A stretch of DNA of 64,000 nt from Phocoena phocoena (Eukaryota > Chordata > Mammalia > Artiodactyla > Phocoenidae), in assembly GCF_963924675.1 (NCBI RefSeq), contig NC_089220.1, positions 57,670,639 through 57,734,638 on the forward strand, given 5' to 3'. The stretch's first letter is position 1. Each line of letters begins with the position of its first letter. The position numbers were made by a program, and so were the translations under genes. The notes beneath the pieces are model-generated. The model saw only the letters and a program-made list of their open reading frames with translations, had not been told where the DNA came from and did no database searches. This document shows, piece after piece, positions 1 to 11,225 of the stretch.

Positions 1-3000
1 TTCTCATGGTATATGCCCAGTAGTGGGATTGCTGGGTCATATGGTAGTTCTATTTGTAGTTTCTTAAGGAACCTCCATACTGTTCTCCATAGTGGCTGTA
101 TCAATTTACATTCTCACGAAAAGTGTATGAGGGTTCCGTTTTCTCCACACTCTCTCCAGCAATTATTGCTTGTAGATTTTTTGATTATGGCCATTCTGAC
201 CAGTTTGAGATGATATCGCATTGTAGTTTTGATTTGCATTTCTCTAATGATTAATGATGTTCAGCATTCCTTCATGTGTTTCTTGGCAATCTGTATATCT
301 TCTTTGGAGATATGTCTCCTTAGGTCTTCTGCCCATTTTTAGATTGGGTTGTTTGTTTTTTTGATATTGAGCTGCATGGGCTACTTGTAAATTTTGGAGA
401 TTAATCCTTTGTCAATTGCTTCATTTGCAAATATTTTCTCCCGTTCTGAGGGTTGCATTTTCATCTTGTTTATGGTTTCATTTGCTGTGAAAAAGCTTTT
501 AAGTTTCATTAGGTCCCATTTGCTTATTTTGGCTTATATTTGCATTTATCCAGGAGGTGGGTCAAAAAAGGATCTTGCTGTGATTTATGTCATAGAGTGT
601 TCTGCCTATGTTTTCCTCTAAGAGTTGGATAGTGTCTGACCTTACATTTAGGTTTTTAATCCATTTTGACTTTATTTTTGTGTATGGTGTTAGGGGGTGT
701 TCTAATTTCATTCTTTTACCTGTAGCTGTCCAGTTTTCACAGCACCACTTATTGAAGAGGCTGTCTTTTATTCACTGTATATTCTTGCCTCCTTTATCAA
801 AGATAAGGTGACCATATGTGCGTGGGTTTATCTCTGGGCTTCCTAGCCTGTTCCATTGATGTATATTTCTGTTTTTGTGCCAGTACCATACTCTCTTGAT
901 TACTCTAGATTTGTAGTATAGTCTGAAGTCCGGGAGGTTGAACCTCCAGCTCTGTTTTTCTTTCTCAAGATTGCTTGGGCTATTCGGGGTCTTTTGTGTT
1001 TCCATACAAATTGTGAAATTTTTTTGTTCTTCTTCTGTGAAGAATGCTAGTGGTGGTTTGATAGGGATTGCATTGAATCTGTAGATTTCTTTCGGTAGTA
1101 GAGTCATTTTCTTAATGTTGATTCTTCCAATCCAAGAACATGATCCATGTCTCCATCTATTTATATTATCTTTAATCTCTTTCACCAGTGTCTTATAATT
1201 TTCTCTATACAGGTATTTTGTCTCCTTAGTTAGGTTTATTACTAGGTATTTTAGTCTTTTTTTGCAATGGTAAGTGGGAGTGTTTTCTTAATTTCATTTT
1301 CAGATATTTCATCATTAGTGTATAAGAATGCAGGAGATTTCTGTGCATTAATTTTCTATCCTGCTACATTACCAAATTCACTGATTAGCTCTAGTAGTTT
1401 TCTGATAGCATCTTTAGAGTTCTCTATGTATAGTATCATGTCATCTGCAAACAGTGACAGCTTTAACTCTTCTTTTCTGATTTATATGCTTTTTATTTCT
1501 TTTTCTTCTCTGACTGCTGTGGCTGAAACTTCCAAAACGATGTTGAATAAGAGTGGTGAGAGGGTGCAACCTTGTCTTGTTCCTGATCTTAGTGGAAATG
1601 CTTTCAGTTTTTCACCATTGAGGATGATGTTGGCTGTGGGTTTGTCATATATGGCCTTTATTATGTTGAGGAATGTTCCCTCTATGCCTACTTTCTGCAG
1701 GGTTTTTATCATAAATGGGTGTTGAATTTTGTCAAAAGCTTTCTCTGCATCTATTGAGATGATCCTATGGTTTTTCTCCTTCAATTTGTTAATATGGTGT
1801 ATCACGTTGATTGATTTGCGTATATTGAAGAATCCTTGCATTCCTGGAATAAACCCCACTTGATCGTGGTGTATGATCCTTTTAATGTGCTGTTGGATTC
1901 TGTTTGCTAGTATTTTGTTGAGGATTTTTGCATCTATGTTCATCAGTGATACTGGCTTGTAGTTTTCTTTCTTTGTGACATCCTTGTCTGGTTTTGGTAT
2001 CAAGGTGATAGTGGCTTCGTAGAATGTGTTTGGGAGTGTTACTCCCTCTGCTATATTTTGGAAGAGTTTGAGAAGGATAGGTGTTAGCTCTTCTCTAAAT
2101 GTTTGATAGAATTCACCTGTGAAGCCATCTGGTCCTGGAATTTTGTTTGTTGGAAGATTTTTAATCACAGTTTCAATTTCAGTGCTTGTGATTGGTCTGT
2201 TCATATTTTCTACTTCTTCCTGATTCAGTCTTGGCAGGTTGTGCATTTCTAAGAATTTGTCCATTTCTTCCAGGTTGTCCATTTTATTGGCATAGAGTTC
2301 CTTGTAGTAATCTCTCATGATCTTTTGTATTTCTGCAGTGCCAGTTGTTACTTCTTTTTCATTTCTAACTCTATTGATCTGAGTCTTCTCCCTTTTTTTC
2401 TGGATGAGTCTGGCTAATGGTTTATCAATTTTGTTTATCTTCTCAAAGAACCAGCTTTTAGTTTTATTGATATTTGCTATCGTTTCCTTCATTTCTTTTT
2501 CATTTATTTCTGATCTGATCTTTATGATTTCTTTCCTTCTGCTAACTTTGGGGTATTTTTGTTCTTCTTTCTCTAATTGCTTTAGGTGCAAGGTTAGGTT
2601 GTTTATTCGAGATGTTTCCTGTTTCTTAAGGTAGATTGTATTACTATAAACTTCCCTCTTAGAACTGCTTTTGCTGCATCCCATAGGTTTTGGGTCGTTG
2701 TGTCTCCATTGTCATTTGTTTCTAGGTTTTTTTACTTTCCTCTTTGATTTCTTCAGTGATCACTTCATGATTAAGTATTGTTTAGCCTCCATGTGTTTGT
2801 ATTTTTTACAGATCTTTTCCTGTAATTGATATCTAGTCTCATAGCGTTGTGGTTGGAAAAGATACTTGATACAATTTCAATTTTCTTAAATTTACCAAGG
2901 CTTGATTTGTGACCCAAGATCTGATCTATCCTGGAGAATGTTCCATGAGCACTTGAGAAAAATGTGTATTCTGTTGTTTTTGATAGAATGTCCTATAAAT

Positions 3001-3537
3001 ATCAATTAAGTCCATCTTGTTTAATGTATCATTTAAAGCTTGTGTTTCCTTATTTATTTTCATTTTGGATGATCTCTCCATTGGTGAAAGTGGGGTGTTA
3101 AAGAAGTCCCCTACTATGAATGTGTTACTGTCGATTTCCCCTTTTATGGCTGTTAGTATTTGCCTTATGTATTGAGGTGCTCCTATGTTGGGTACATAAA
3201 TATTTACAATTGTTATATCTTCTTCTTGGATCAATCCCTTGATCATTATGTAGTGTCCTTCTTTGTCTCTTCTAATAGTCTTTATTTTGAAGTCTATTTT
3301 GTCTGATATGAGAATTGCTACTCCAGCTTTCTTTTGGTTTCCATTTGCATGGAATATCTTTTTCCATCCCCTTACTTTCAGTCTGTATGTGTCTCTAGGT
3401 CTGAAGTGGGTCTCTTGTAGACAGCATATATAAGGGTCTTGTTTTTGTATCCATTCAGCCAATCTGTGTCTTTTGGTGGGAGAATTTAGTCCGTTTACAT
3501 TTAAGGTAATTATCAGTATGTATGTTCCTATTCCCAT
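1..3537 (-). pseudogene. L1-A ORF2 (endonuclease / reverse transcriptase), broken and cut by window edge
   Basis: ORF2p of L1 nicks target DNA with an AP-like endonuclease and copies L1 RNA by target-primed reverse transcription. The start ATG is at 3537, 57 bp after the ORF1 stop. Endonuclease block 3537-2926 (203 codons) shows NVNG near the N-terminus and LQETHF with the catalytic Glu. The GDFN catalytic motif reads GDFFNT, one residue longer than the family pattern. The frame is lost between 2925 and 2685. The reverse transcriptase block 2684-1482 (400 codons) ends at a stop shortly before the FADD active site, whose codons are intact at 1451-1440 beyond the stop. A C-terminal block is open at 1185-772. 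A typical ORF2 has about 1275 codons; here at least four disruptions and the window edge break it. It cannot encode a working protein. Confidence 0.93.
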
Positions 3538-3594
3538 TTTCTTAATTGTTTTGGGTTCGTTATTGTAGGTCTTTTCATCTCTTGTGTTTCTTGC

Positions 3595-4488
3595 CTAGAG
3601 AAGTTCCTTTAGCATTTGTTGTAAAGCTGGTTTGGTGGTGCTGAACTGTCTCAGCTTTTGCTTGTCTGTAAAGGTTTTAATTTCTCCATCAAATCTGAAT
3701 GAGATCCTTGCTGGGTAGAGTAATCTTGGTTGCAGAGTTTTCTCCTTCATCACTTTAAATATGTCCTGCCCATCCCTCCGGGCTTGCAGAGTTTCTGCTG
3801 AAAGCTCAGCTGTTAACCTTATGGGGATTCCCTTGTGTGTTATTTGTTGTTTTTCCCTTGCTGCTTTTAATATGTTTTCTTTGTATTTAATTTTTGACAG
3901 TTTGATTAATATGTGTCTTGGCATATTTCTCCTTGGATTTATCCTGTATGGGACTCTCTGTGCTTCCTGGACTTGATTAACTATTTCATTTCCCATATTA
4001 GGGAAGTTTTCAACTATAATCTCTTCAAATATTTTCTCAGTCCCTTTCTTTTTCTCTGCTTCTTCTGGAACCCCTATAATTCGAATGTTGGTGCATTTAA
4101 TGTTGTCCCAGAGGTCTCTGAGACTGTCCTCAGTTCTTTTCATTCATTTTTCTTTATTCTGCTCTGCAGTAGTCATTTCCACTATTTTATCTTCCAGGTC
4201 TCTTATCCGTTCTTCTGCCTCATTTATTCTGCTATTGATCCCATCTAGAGTATTTTTAACTTCATTTATTGTGTGGTTCATCGTTGTTTGTTTCATCTTT
4301 AGTTCTTCTAGGTCCTTGTTAAATGTTTCTTGCATTTTGTTTATTCTATTTCCAAGATTTTGGATCATCTTTACTATCATTATTCTGAATCCTTTTTCAG
4401 GTAGACTGCCTATTTCCTCTTCATTTGTTAGGTCTGGTGGGTTTTTATCTTGCTCCTTCATCTGCTGTGTGTTTTTCTGTCTTCTCAT
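3595..4488 (-). pseudogene. L1-A ORF1 (RNA-binding chaperone) with one in-frame stop
   Basis: ORF1p is the trimeric RNA-binding protein that coats L1 RNA. The reading frame is continuous from ATG at 4488 to the stop at 3595 (about 297 codons) except for a single TGA just before 4143; the two halves (114 and 182 codons) are in the same frame. Residues ~35-110 form a heptad-rich coiled coil. After the stop come the RRM-like region (LRDLWDNIK, IIGVPEE) and the conserved C-terminal domain (RRNMPRHILIK, AAREKQQ, LTAELSAETLQARR). Human ORF1p has 338 residues, so this is somewhat shorter, mostly in the N-terminus. ATG 4488 has A at -3 and is the first Met of the open frame. A point change of an Arg codon is the likely origin of the stop, judging from the family pattern. 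Confidence 0.92.
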
Positions 4489-5035
4489 TTTGCTTATCTT
4501 ACTGTGTTTGGGGTCTCCTTTTGGCAGGCTGCAGGTTCGTAGCTTCCGTTGTTTTTGTTGTCTGTCCCCAGTGGCTAATGTTGTTTCAGTGGGTTGTGTA
4601 GGCTTCCTGGTGGAGGGGACTAGTGCCTGTGTTCTGGTGGATGAGGCTGGATCTTGTCTTTCTGGTGGCCAGGTCCACGTCTGGTGGTGTGTTTTGGGGT
4701 GTCTGTGGACTTATTATGATTTTAGGCAGCCTGTCTGCTAATGGGTGGGGTTGTGTTCCTGTCTTGCTAGTTGTTTGGCATAGGGTGTCCTGCACTGTAG
4801 CTTGCTGGTCGTTGGGAGAAGCTGGGTGCTGGTGTTGAGATGGAGTTCTCTGGGAGATTTTCGCCGTTTGATATTATGTGGAGCTGGGAGGTCTCTTGTG
4901 GACCAGTGTCCTGAAGTTGGCTCTCCCACCTCAGAGGCACAGCACTGACTCCTGGCTGTAGCACCAAGAGCCTTTCATCCACATGGCTCAGAATAAAAGG
5001 GAGAAAAAGTAGAAAGAAACAATTAAAAGAAGTAG

Positions 5036-5116
5036 AAAGAAAAAAGAAGGAAAGAAAGGAGGGAGGGAGGGACGAAGGAAGGAAGGAAGGAAAAAAGAAA
5101 GAAAGAAAGAAGATAA
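5036..5116. repeat. GAAA/GGAA purine microsatellite
   Basis: Impure (GAAA)n, (GGGA)n and (GGAA)n runs in the L1-A 5' UTR. A second run at 5391-5442 contains (GGAA)3 followed by (GCAA)5 and (GAAA)3. Confidence 0.9.
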
Positions 5117-5660
5117 AGTACAATAAAATAAAGTAAGATAAAATATAATAAAGTTATTAAAATAAACAATAAGTATTAAGAAAAAAATTAAAAACAAAAA
5201 CCAAAAAGGAACAAAAAAAACCCCAGATGGATAGAACCCTAGGACAAATGGTAGAAGCAAAGCTATACAGACAAAATCTCACACAGAATAATACACATAC
5301 ACACTCACAAAAAGAGGAAAAGGGAGAAAAATCATAAATCTTGCTCTCAAAGTCCACCTCCTCCATTTGGGATGATTCGTTGTCTAAAGGAGGGAAGGAA
5401 GGAAGGAAAGCAAGCAAGCAAGCAAGCAAGAAAGAAAGAAGATAAAGTAACATAAAATAAAGTTATTAAAATAAAAAATAATTATTAAGAAAATATAAAC
5501 CCGGACAGATAGAACCCTAGGACAAATGGTGGAAGCAAAGCTATAGAGACAAAATCTCACACAGAAGCATACACATACACACTCACTAAAAGAGGAAAAG
5601 GGGAAAAAATCATGAATCTTGCTCTCAAAGGCCACCCCCTCAATTTGGGTTGATTCTTTG
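5085..5660 (-). repeat. Tandemly duplicated ~290 bp block in the L1-A 5' UTR
   Basis: Two head-to-tail copies, about 5085-5390 and 5391-5660. Each starts with a GGAA/GAAA or GCAA purine microsatellite. Each continues through an A-rich stretch, then AGAACCCTAGGACAAATGGT, AGCAAAGCTATA, ACAAAATCTCACACAGAA, CACATACACACTCAC and TCTTGCTCTCAAAG, and ends near GATTC(G/T)TTGTCT. L1-B has the block once (39300-39645). The copies differ by scattered substitutions and small indels, so the duplication is not very recent. Confidence 0.85.
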
Positions 5661-6840
5661 TCTCTTCATGTATTCCACAGATGCAGGGTACATCAAGTTG
5701 ATTGCGGAGCTTTAATACGCTGCTTCTGAGGCTGCTGGGAGAGATTTCCCTTTCTCTTCTTTGTTCTCACAGCTCCCAGGGGCTCAGTTTTGGATTTGGC
5801 CTCGCCTCTGCGTGTAGGTCGCCGGAGGGCGTCTGTTCTTCGCTCAGACAGGATGGGTTAAAGGAGCAGCCGCTTCGGGGACTCTGGCTCACTCAGGCCG
5901 GCGGGGAGGGTGGGGCACGGATTGCGGGGCGGGCCTGTGGCGGTAAAGGCCTGCGTGACGTTGCACCAGCCTGAGGCACGCCATGTGTTCTCGCGGGAAG
6001 TTGTCTCTGGATCCCGGGAACCTGGCAGTGGCGGGCTGCACAGGTTCCCCGGAAGTGGGGTGTGGACAGTGACCTGTGCTCACACACAGGCTTCTTCGTG
6101 GCGGCAGAAGCAGCCTTAGCGTCTCATGCACTTCTCTGTGGTCCGCGCTTTTAGCCGCGACTCGCGCCAGTCTCTGGAGCTCCTTTAAGCAGCGCTCTTA
6201 ATCCCCTCTCCTCGCGCACCAGGAAACAAAGAGGGAAGAAAAAGTCTCTTGCCTCTTCAGCAGCTCCAGACTTTTCTCCGGACTCCCTCCCGGCTAGCCG
6301 TGGAGCACTAACCCCCTGCAGGCTGTGTTCACGTCGCCAAACCCAGCCCTCTCCCTGATCTCCGACCGAAGCCCGAGCCTCAGCTCCCAGCCCCACCCGC
6401 CCCGGCGGGTGAGCCGACAAGCCTCTCGGACTGGTGAGTGCCCGCCCGCACCGATCCTCAGTGCAGGAATCTCTCTGCTTTGCCTTCCGCACCCCTGTGG
6501 CTGTGCTCTCCTCCCCGACACCGAAGCTTTACCCCTCTGCCACCTGCAGTCTCCGCCCACGAAGGGGCTTCCTAGTGTATGGAAACCTTTCCTTCTTCAC
6601 AGCTCCCTCCCACTGGTGCAGGTCCCGTCCTTATCCTTTTGTCTCTGTTTACTCTTTTTTCTTTTGCCGTACTACGTACGTGGGGAATTTCTTGCCTTTT
6701 GGGAGGTCTGAGGTCTTCTTCCAGCGTTCGGGAGGTGTTCTATAGGAGTTGTTCCACGTGTAGATGTATTTCTGGTGTATCTGTGGGGAGGAAGGTGATC
6801 TCCACGTCTTACTCTTCCGCCATCTTCCCCTCGTCCCCCG

Positions 6841-9322
6841 TTTCCCCTTTCTAAATGAGGTAATTAAAACATTGTTCCCCTGGGATGTTGAGATAATTTT
6901 TTTCTGAAGCATTTTAGTCTTAAATCTGAAAATTTTTATAGACAGGAAAATGGTTTTGTTTAACCACAACTTTAATGCTTTTTTTCTAGGAGATATTACC
7001 AAATTATTCTTTCATCAAGAACTAAATATATTCTTTTATATTTCCAAATCATGGTTCCTGTGGACAGGGACAATTGACCATAGTTAAGAAGGAAGCAGCT
7101 GTTAATTTATTTTCAGCTGGCAACCACAAGAATGGATTCTTTCTCTTATTTATTTTTATTTAATCTGTGAGGCTGATGGCGCCCTAGTGAGATGATAATA
7201 TGAATTCAGCAATCAGGACATTATTTTAACATCCCTTACATGCCATATTAAGTTTCTGCATAGCATTCCCTGTGTCAGGCAGAAGACAGAATGAAGAAAA
7301 GTCTTCTGCATTGAATATTTGTTCATTCTTTAGATACATCAGAGGCTCCAACATGACCTGAAAATACAGTGCAACCTATCAGATTATATATGTTCCAGGG
7401 AAGTTAAGTGGCACATCCTGGCTCTGTGCTGGATGCAGAATTGTACAGATATATTTACTTCATTTCACGACATCGGAGAATAACGAAAGAACTTTCAGAT
7501 GTGTTTCTAATCCAACTCACAAGTGGACAGTGAATTTAATGAAAAGACAAGGAAGTTTCTGATCCTCATCTGCCTTTGTCTTCACTGATATTATCCTTAT
7601 TTCATTTATAATGAGTTAATATAGGCATAGTTTAGCAAATTAATGGTATTACTGAGCTAGCATTTAGTGTATCACTTTCATGTGCCTTTTTCTACTTTAC
7701 TGTCTACAAATGAATTACACCTTTCCAGGTAACTTAGCAAACCAGGCTCTTAGTATTCATGTATTATGAGATTGGATGATAAAAATGGCTACTTACAGAA
7801 GAAACCAATAGAATGTGCTCCTTTGTCATTGTTTTTGTGATCCTATCCTTTTAGGTATTGATGACAATGCAAACTATTACCTTGTTACTAACCCAAGATT
7901 GAGAGTCAGCGTGTAAGATTCAAAGCAATTATGATTGCCCATTTTTGATGCATGCAGTATGTCATTTTTCATTCATGCTTGATTGCATTAAATTTTAAAT
8001 GAATTCAGCCAAGAATGATTTTGCACAAGATATGGGTTTTTGGCCATAACAGAAAATGAAAAATTGTATTTGTGTTTTTAAAAAAGTGATTACTATCTTT
8101 AAAAAAACCTAAGACTTAAAAATAACAAGCTTAGCCATGCCATCTAAAATTTTCAATGCAGATAATATAATAAAATTGTATTGTTATTAAAACAGAAAAC
8201 TATAAAACCTCCAAACCCAATTAGAATGTATTAATAATTTCATATGGGAAAAAGAAGGATTAATTATATTCTATCAAATACTTTGTATTACCTAAAAACC
8301 TAGTTTTAGGAACATTTAGTTAATTTAATAGTTTTGGATTTAGTTTTATTAAACTAAATAACTTCTATAATAGCCACTGTACATAAAAGGAAAAGTGTAG
8401 CAGTATTTGGGATAAAACTATTTGCATAGTTGAAATATTATTTAGGACAGAAGTCACATTGAAAAAAGGATGCAAATGGAGAAGATGAAAGGTTTCTAGC
8501 TGGATTATCTGTTGGTACACAGAAGAAAGAGTAGCTACCACTATTTTATCCGAATGAGACCTGAAATGAATACAACTCATGAAATGAGTACAACTAAGAT
8601 AACTTGGCAAGTGTAATAAAATCAAGCAGCTGACTCTGATTTTACTATATTAACATCAAGTTTCACATTTTAATCTTTTGTAAAGGCATATAATTTTAAG
8701 AGATTCAAACTTAGCTACTTATTTCTACAGTCTGTTTTTAAGATGTCTCATGTGACCAATGAATGCAATGCTAATTTGTGAAGCTGTTTAAAAACATGCA
8801 TTTGTTGGTAGATGTTGTCTTTATTCTGAACAGCAATTAAATTGAGTTGAGTGAATAGTTAATGATCAAACTGCCATGATTTTATGGTGCCTACATTTAT
8901 TGCAGAAATAGAATTTAAATAAATTTTGGGAGATGCTGAATTCATTTGTAGAAATGTAAAGTTAGACTTTAGAAGTCTGTCTCTATTTGACTAGTTTTGA
9001 ACTTTTACCATAATAAAACTTTACATTCCTTAAAATCATTGCTTTGTATTTTAAAAAGGAATTTTAGTAAGTAATTTCTTAAATTGAAAAAATTACATAA
9101 CTTTCTGCAACCAAAATATCATCACGACTAATCAGACATGGATTTAAATGTAGTCGTACTAATGTATATAATTTTTATGCCCAAACCTTATCAATCTGCT
9201 ACTTCAAAACTGAGTTTCACTGACTTTCACTTTAAAGCTACCAATCTATTTAGCTGCTTAAAATCCAATCTTTTTTCCAGATACATAATCTTTTTTGGAA
9301 AATATTTGGGAAACCTCTGGGG
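6841..9322. other. Unassigned AT-rich DNA
   Basis: No coding region or recognisable repeat family. Composition is AT-rich with short homopurine runs. Only short chance frames occur (for example 8365-8625 minus), with no domain or codon-use signal. It could be unique intergenic or intronic DNA or repeats too old to recognise by eye. Confidence 0.5.
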
Positions 9323-9489
9323 CAGTGTTTCTCAAATTTAGCATGCATGTACATCACCCAAAGAGCTAGATTGCTGAGTCCTATTCCCAGAGTTTCATTT
9401 TGTTAAGTCTGGGTCAAGACATTGCATTTCTAGTGTTCCAAGTTGACGCTCGTGCTCCTATTTCAGGGCTCACACTTTGAAAACCATTA
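9323..9489 (-). mobile_element. MER5A-like hAT-Charlie MITE
   Basis: Short non-autonomous DNA transposon. The left end CAGTGTTTCTCAAA and right end CTTTGAAAACCATTA are near-complementary terminal inverted repeats, with the internal pattern of MER5 elements (GCATGCATGTACATCACC, CCCAGAGTTTC, ATTGCATTTCTA). Length fits the ~189 bp family. No clean 8 bp target-site duplication remains, as expected for an ancient copy. The strand follows my memory of the consensus and is less certain than the identity. Confidence 0.7.
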
Positions 9490-9888
9490 CGTTAAGGAAT
9501 GCCTATAAATTCTTTGACCCATTCTGTCTTTTGATCATTGCATTAGCATGCCAGCTGACTATAATATTCCGAATTCAGCTCCTTTCTTGTTTGACCTCTT
9601 CCTAGAAAGAGAACACTTAAGACAGTATCTGCAACTGCTTCCCTTGGACTGATACTGCTCAACTCAGTACCACTTTGTCCTGCTTACGAACATAGGTCTA
9701 TTTTCTTTATTTTCCTTAACACAGCTAAGGTTCTCTCCAAACCATTTTAAAGTCAAAGCTTCATTGACAAGGGAAAATACTTTCCTATCCACTTCACTGT
9801 TTACTAGACTGTCAGGACTACTTAAATTCCCTATGGATGTCTCTCTCCGTCTCTGTGTGTATAAGTACATTAAGGTTCAGGTGTTCTT

Positions 9889-9961
9889 TATATATATATA
9901 TAATATATATATTATATATATTATATATATATAATATATATATTATATTATATATATATAT
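9889..9961. repeat. Imperfect (AT)n tract with internal palindromes
   Basis: About 73 bp of almost pure A/T made of ATATATAT and TAATATATTA blocks. It can fold back on itself on either strand. Confidence 0.95.
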
Positions 9962-10974
9962 GATATAAATATTTCTTTATATATATACACATGGACATAC
10001 ATACCCAACTTTTGAAGTTACTCTTTGCCCAGTGGTACTGCTGGATCTTAATCTCTCCATGCTTCTTGCCACCCAACACCAATTCAGTTTCTTCTTTTCA
10101 GACACAGCCTCAACATCAATCATTGTCCATTTAAGTTCTTTTTACAAGATGCAACCTATTCCCATGTAATCATTTGAGACCAATAGATAAAATGCATTAA
10201 TAGGTATCAGCAGCCAAATTCACATATCTAGTCTTGACTTTACCCTAGTGCTGCCACTGTTACAGTTGAAAATATTCATTATCCTTTCTAGCATAGGATC
10301 ACAAAAATCAAGACTTGTTCAAAATATAATGTACTACAGCAAGACACACCAGTAAGACATTGTATCTCAGGGTCTATTTTTACAGGTGAAAGTCTTAAAT
10401 GTAATATAAATTGAAATTAATACGAAGTGAAATATTGCTAGCATATTTTGCCGAGGTGATAATGCATCCTACCACCACAGGTAACTTGGCAGTGGTTACG
10501 ATGATGATATAAACAATCACTCTATTTCTGCTTAGTATGGGATGGACTAGTGTTAAATTTAGGGAATTGGTAGGCACTTCATTAGTCTGATTATCCATGA
10601 AATAGGAAAATAATTGAAATGGGGCAAATAAATTATTTAAAATTAATCTGTTGTATAAATTGCATAAATCTGAACCTGTTCTTCCTTTGGAGAATTAAAA
10701 ATACGTGGCAAGACTTGAAAAGAAAAATTGTAGATATTTCCCAAATGAAGGCACAAGTGTCTTTTACACTTTTATCTTCAGATCTTTTAAAAGTACTGTA
10801 GATCTTAATAAACCAAAAGCTTCTTTGCTGAGATACATATTGATCAGTAGAGAATAAATGCTGGTGACTAATTTAACACCATACTTTTTGTTAGAAAACT
10901 TAGAATTTTTTCAAATTTTATAATAGGACCATGCTCTAAGGAAATACTACATGCAGATCTAAACTGAGGTAGGT
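9962..10974. other. Unassigned AT-rich DNA
   Basis: No recognised repeat or gene. Two short open frames (10395-10598 minus, 10619-10801 plus) are AT-rich and without recognisable motifs. Confidence 0.5.
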
Positions 10975-11225
10975 AAGGGCTTCAATATTAAAGGAGCTGA
11001 GAGAAGGTCAATGGGTAGAGTAGGGTTAGGGTGTGGAGAATAGTTTGAAATAATCTTGAGGCTATAAGAGCAGCAAGATTATGAAAAGTCTTGCAAGCTA
11101 TTAGGAAGTTTTGCTTTCATTTTAAGTACAGTGGGAAGTCATTGGAGAGTAAAGACATTAATCTTGGGGTATATGTTTTTTTTAAAGTTATTCTAGTGGC
11201 TTTGTACAATTAAATTAGAACAGAG
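10975..11225 (-). mobile_element. LINE-2 (L2) fragment
   Basis: Degraded L2 on the minus strand. Recognisable signatures are GTGTGGAGAATAG, GAAAAGTCTTGCAAGCTATTAGG and AGTGGGAAGTCATTGGAGAG, the reverse complement of the L2 3' region that pairs with the plus-strand L2 at 57785-58400. Divergence is high, as expected for this old family. Confidence 0.7.

Larger units (their letters stand above)
1..6840 (-). mobile_element. LINE-1 (L1-A), near full length, 3' end outside window
   Basis: Autonomous non-LTR retrotransposon read on the minus strand: 5' UTR (about 6840-4489), ORF1 (4488-3595), a 57 bp spacer, then ORF2 (3537 towards 1). Both ORFs and the long GC-rich 5' UTR align segment by segment with L1-B at 33489-40763, which is the main evidence for the limits. 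The first base of the window corresponds to about 34137 in L1-B, so the last ~90 codons of ORF2 and the 3' UTR with its A-tail lie to the left. The right limit is the point where similarity to the L1-B 5' end stops, just beyond a YY1-like site at 6817-6826. Frame breaks make it non-autonomous. No target-site duplication can be tested because one end is missing. Confidence 0.95.
4489..6840 (-). promoter_or_regulatory. L1-A 5' UTR / internal promoter
   Basis: About 2.35 kb upstream of ORF1 that aligns with the shorter (~1.95 kb) 5' UTR of L1-B. The part 5700-6560 is GC-rich with many CpG, unlike the AT-rich surroundings. Near the very 5' end the minus strand carries AAGATGGCGG (6817-6826), a YY1-type site found at the start of mammalian L1 promoters, where it positions Pol II initiation at base 1 of the element. 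The 3' part contains a purine-rich, internally duplicated block (separate entry). Open frames crossing this region on either strand are not conserved between the two L1 copies and are taken as chance. Confidence 0.85.

Noticed and set aside
4085..4741. 218-codon plus-strand open frame
   Set aside because: It runs antisense through L1-A ORF1 and 5' UTR, has a Ser/Leu/Phe-rich low-complexity composition and no domain.
4767..5635. Phe/Leu/Ser-rich minus-strand frames that look like membrane proteins
   Set aside because: They are translations of the purine/pyrimidine microsatellites in the L1-A 5' UTR.
5700..6560. CpG island of a host gene
   Set aside because: The GC-rich block lies inside the L1-A 5' UTR and recurs at 39680-40490 in L1-B.
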